The notes under the pieces were generated by a model that saw only the letters and a list, made by a program, of their open reading frames with translations, was not told the origin of the DNA and did no database searches. Shown piece after piece: positions 62,929-64,000 of a stretch of DNA of 64,000 nt. Origin of the DNA: Jejubacter sp036620675 (GTDB lineage Bacteria > Pseudomonadota > Gammaproteobacteria > Enterobacterales > Enterobacteriaceae). The first letter of the stretch is position 1; the number at the start of each line of letters is the position of its first letter. The stretch is taken from the NCBI GenBank assembly GCA_036620675.1, contig JAZHEE010000006.1. One strand, 5' to 3'. The position numbers and the translations under genes are program-made.

Positions 62929-63574
62929 GAAGAGCAAAATGATCGTCCGGACTAAATTTATTGACCGGGCCTGCCACTGGACGGTGGTTATCTGCTTCTT
63001 CATGGTTGCGCTGTCCGGTATAGCGCTGTTCTTCCCGACCCTGCAGTGGCTAACCGAAACCTTCGGGACGCCGAAAATGGGCCGCATTTTGCACCCGTTT
63101 TTTGGGGTGCTTATCTTCGTGGCCCTGATGTTTATGTTTGTGCGCTTCGTGCAGCACAATATCCCGGACCGTTACGACTGGCCGTGGATCAAGGGCATCA
63201 TCGAAGTACTGAAGGGCAACGAGCATAAAGTGGCGCAGGTCGGTAAGTATAACGCCGGTCAGAAGATGATGTTCTGGTCCATCATGAGCATGATTTTCGT
63301 GCTGCTGGTGACCGGTGTCATTATCTGGCGCCCTTACTTCGCGCCAATGTTCCCGATTAAAGTGGTGCGCTGGGCGCTGCTGATCCACGCCACCTCGGCC
63401 ATCATTCTTATCCACGCTATCCTTATCCATATGTATATGGCGTTCTGGGTTAAAGGGTCGATTAAAGGGATGATCGAAGGCAAGGTCAGCCGTCGCTGGG
63501 CACGTAAGCACCATCCACGCTGGTATCGCGAAGTGGAAGCTAAAGAAGCGCAAGAAGAGCAGCGTCGCGCCTGA
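62921..63574 (+). CDS. fdnI: Formate dehydrogenase-N cytochrome b556 subunit
   Basis: 217-residue gamma subunit with four membrane segments and haem-ligating histidines (ACHWTVVICFF, GRILHPFFGV, LLIHATSAIILIHAILIHMY). It passes electrons to menaquinone and completes the proton-motive formate-nitrate loop. ATG at 62921 overlaps the fdnH end by eight bases; a longer frame runs inside fdnH. Confidence 0.97.
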   Translation: MSKKSKMIVRTKFIDRACHWTVVICFFMVALSGIALFFPTLQWLTETFGTPKMGRILHPFFGVLIFVALMFMFVRFVQHNIPDRYDWPWIKGIIEVLKGNEHKVAQVGKYNAGQKMMFWSIMSMIFVLLVTGVIIWRPYFAPMFPIKVVRWALLIHATSAIILIHAILIHMYMAFWVKGSIKGMIEGKVSRRWARKHHPRWYREVEAKEAQEEQRRA

Positions 63575-63602
63575 TAGACCGCGCTGCTTTAATCTGCTGA
63601 TA

Positions 63603-63634
63603 AAAGCCGGTAAGTTTCCTTACCGGCTTTTTTT
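63603..63634 (+). terminator. Rho-independent terminator of fdnGHI
   Basis: Perfect 12-base stem AAAGCCGGTAAG/CTTACCGGCTTT with TTTC loop and following TTTT, 28 bases after the fdnI stop. Confidence 0.93.
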
Positions 63635-63711
63635 ATGATTCTGTCCTGTCCTGAACAACGTTGACACGTCCCTGACTTAAATCCGGCTTCGCCCTGCCGG
63701 TGGCCTTTCAG

Positions 63712-64000
63712 ATGCAGGCCGGGGCGGCGGATGTAGTACGTGATCATGCCGGTTGGGCTATTTTTGCGATTATGCCGTGTGCCGGGGGGAATATGCCGCG
63801 CTGGCGGAGATTCCGTTCACCTGAAGGTGATTTCTCTTATGCCGGTTCCGGAACCGGTGAACGGGTCAGGGGCTCAAATGCCGCCCCTGACAACCCGGCT
63901 TTCCGGCGTGAAAATCGCCCTTCGGGATTACTCGGCCCGTCCCTGGGCCTCGCCCCTCCGGGGCCAACGCCTGCGGCGTTGTTCAAAATGGCTCCCGGCA
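63712..64000 (+). CDS. Unassigned open frame running off the right edge
   Basis: The frame is open from 63676 to the end of the window (108 codons). From ATG 63712 it reads MQAGAADVVRDHAGWAIFAI..., with later NPAFRRENRPSGLLGPSLGL and PTPAALFKMAPG. An inner ATG at 63793 has a GGGGGA site. Composition is Pro-, Gly-, Ala- and Arg-rich. It recalls small proteins of enteric islands or satellite prophages, but I cannot name it with certainty. It contains two palindromes (GTCAGGGGC/GCCCCTGAC and CAACGCC/GGCGTTG). It may instead be non-coding repeat DNA. Confidence 0.4.
   Translation, partial: MQAGAADVVRDHAGWAIFAIMPCAGGNMPRWRRFRSPEGDFSYAGSGTGERVRGSNAAPDNPAFRRENRPSGLLGPSLGLAPPGPTPAALFKMAPG

Noticed and set aside
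62044..63159. 371-codon minus-strand frame across fdnH/fdnI
   Set aside because: Antisense to two conserved subunits and crosses their junction; not a gene.

Overview
The window looks like chromosomal DNA of a GC-rich member of the Enterobacteriaceae, close to the Klebsiella/Enterobacter/Citrobacter group. The evidence is near-identity of many products to E. coli K-12 proteins (CstA, YbdD, the Ent/Fep set, LldPRD, FdnGHI) and enteric gene order. I do not assign a genus. No rRNA, tRNA, CRISPR array or intact transposase was seen.

Layout. 1-3352: methionine salvage (end of mtnC, mtnD, then mtnA and mtnK divergent around a MetJ-box-like operator). 3393-7156: a YjiA-like GTPase, ybdD and cstA. 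7425-7690: a hok/sok type I toxin-antitoxin relic whose hok is broken by an in-frame TGA. 7893-26531: the enterobactin biosynthesis, export and uptake cluster (entHABEC, fepB, entS, fepDGC, entF-ybdZ-fes, fepA) with Fur-like boxes in each divergent gap. A chaB homologue sits where E. coli has fepE, and entD is not next to fepA. 26594-36594: a trans-4-hydroxy-L-proline degradation cluster made of two divergent operons and an AraC regulator.

36675-45871 is accessory DNA: a His-rich lipoprotein; two truncated genes fused back to back (LysR and penicillin-acylase-like); a LuxR regulator; a MarT/FidL-like membrane regulator pair; an AbrB-family membrane protein; LysR; a quinone oxidoreductase-like protein and an old-yellow enzyme. 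46030-50328: a tiny zinc-ribbon ORF and the lldPRD L-lactate operon with two LldR-like operators. 50402-58463: a second LuxR plus MarT/FidL-like pair, a degenerate EAL protein and a four-gene chaperone-usher fimbrial operon. 58981-63574: fdnGHI, the selenocysteine-containing formate dehydrogenase N. The right edge holds an unassigned open frame that may begin an island.

How the parts work together. The ent/fep genes make, export, recapture and hydrolyse enterobactin under apparent Fur control. In the hydroxyproline block, epimerase, a three-subunit D-hydroxyproline dehydrogenase, deaminase and semialdehyde dehydrogenase lead from L-hydroxyproline to 2-oxoglutarate; a pyrroline-2-carboxylate reductase probably returns D-proline oxidation product to L-proline. 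The most unusual element is the repeated LuxR + MarT/FidL-like module, whose paired proteins keep the same periplasmic cysteine pattern. It lies next to a degenerate EAL protein and fimbriae, suggesting an envelope-sensing circuit controlling surface structures. This last step is inference.
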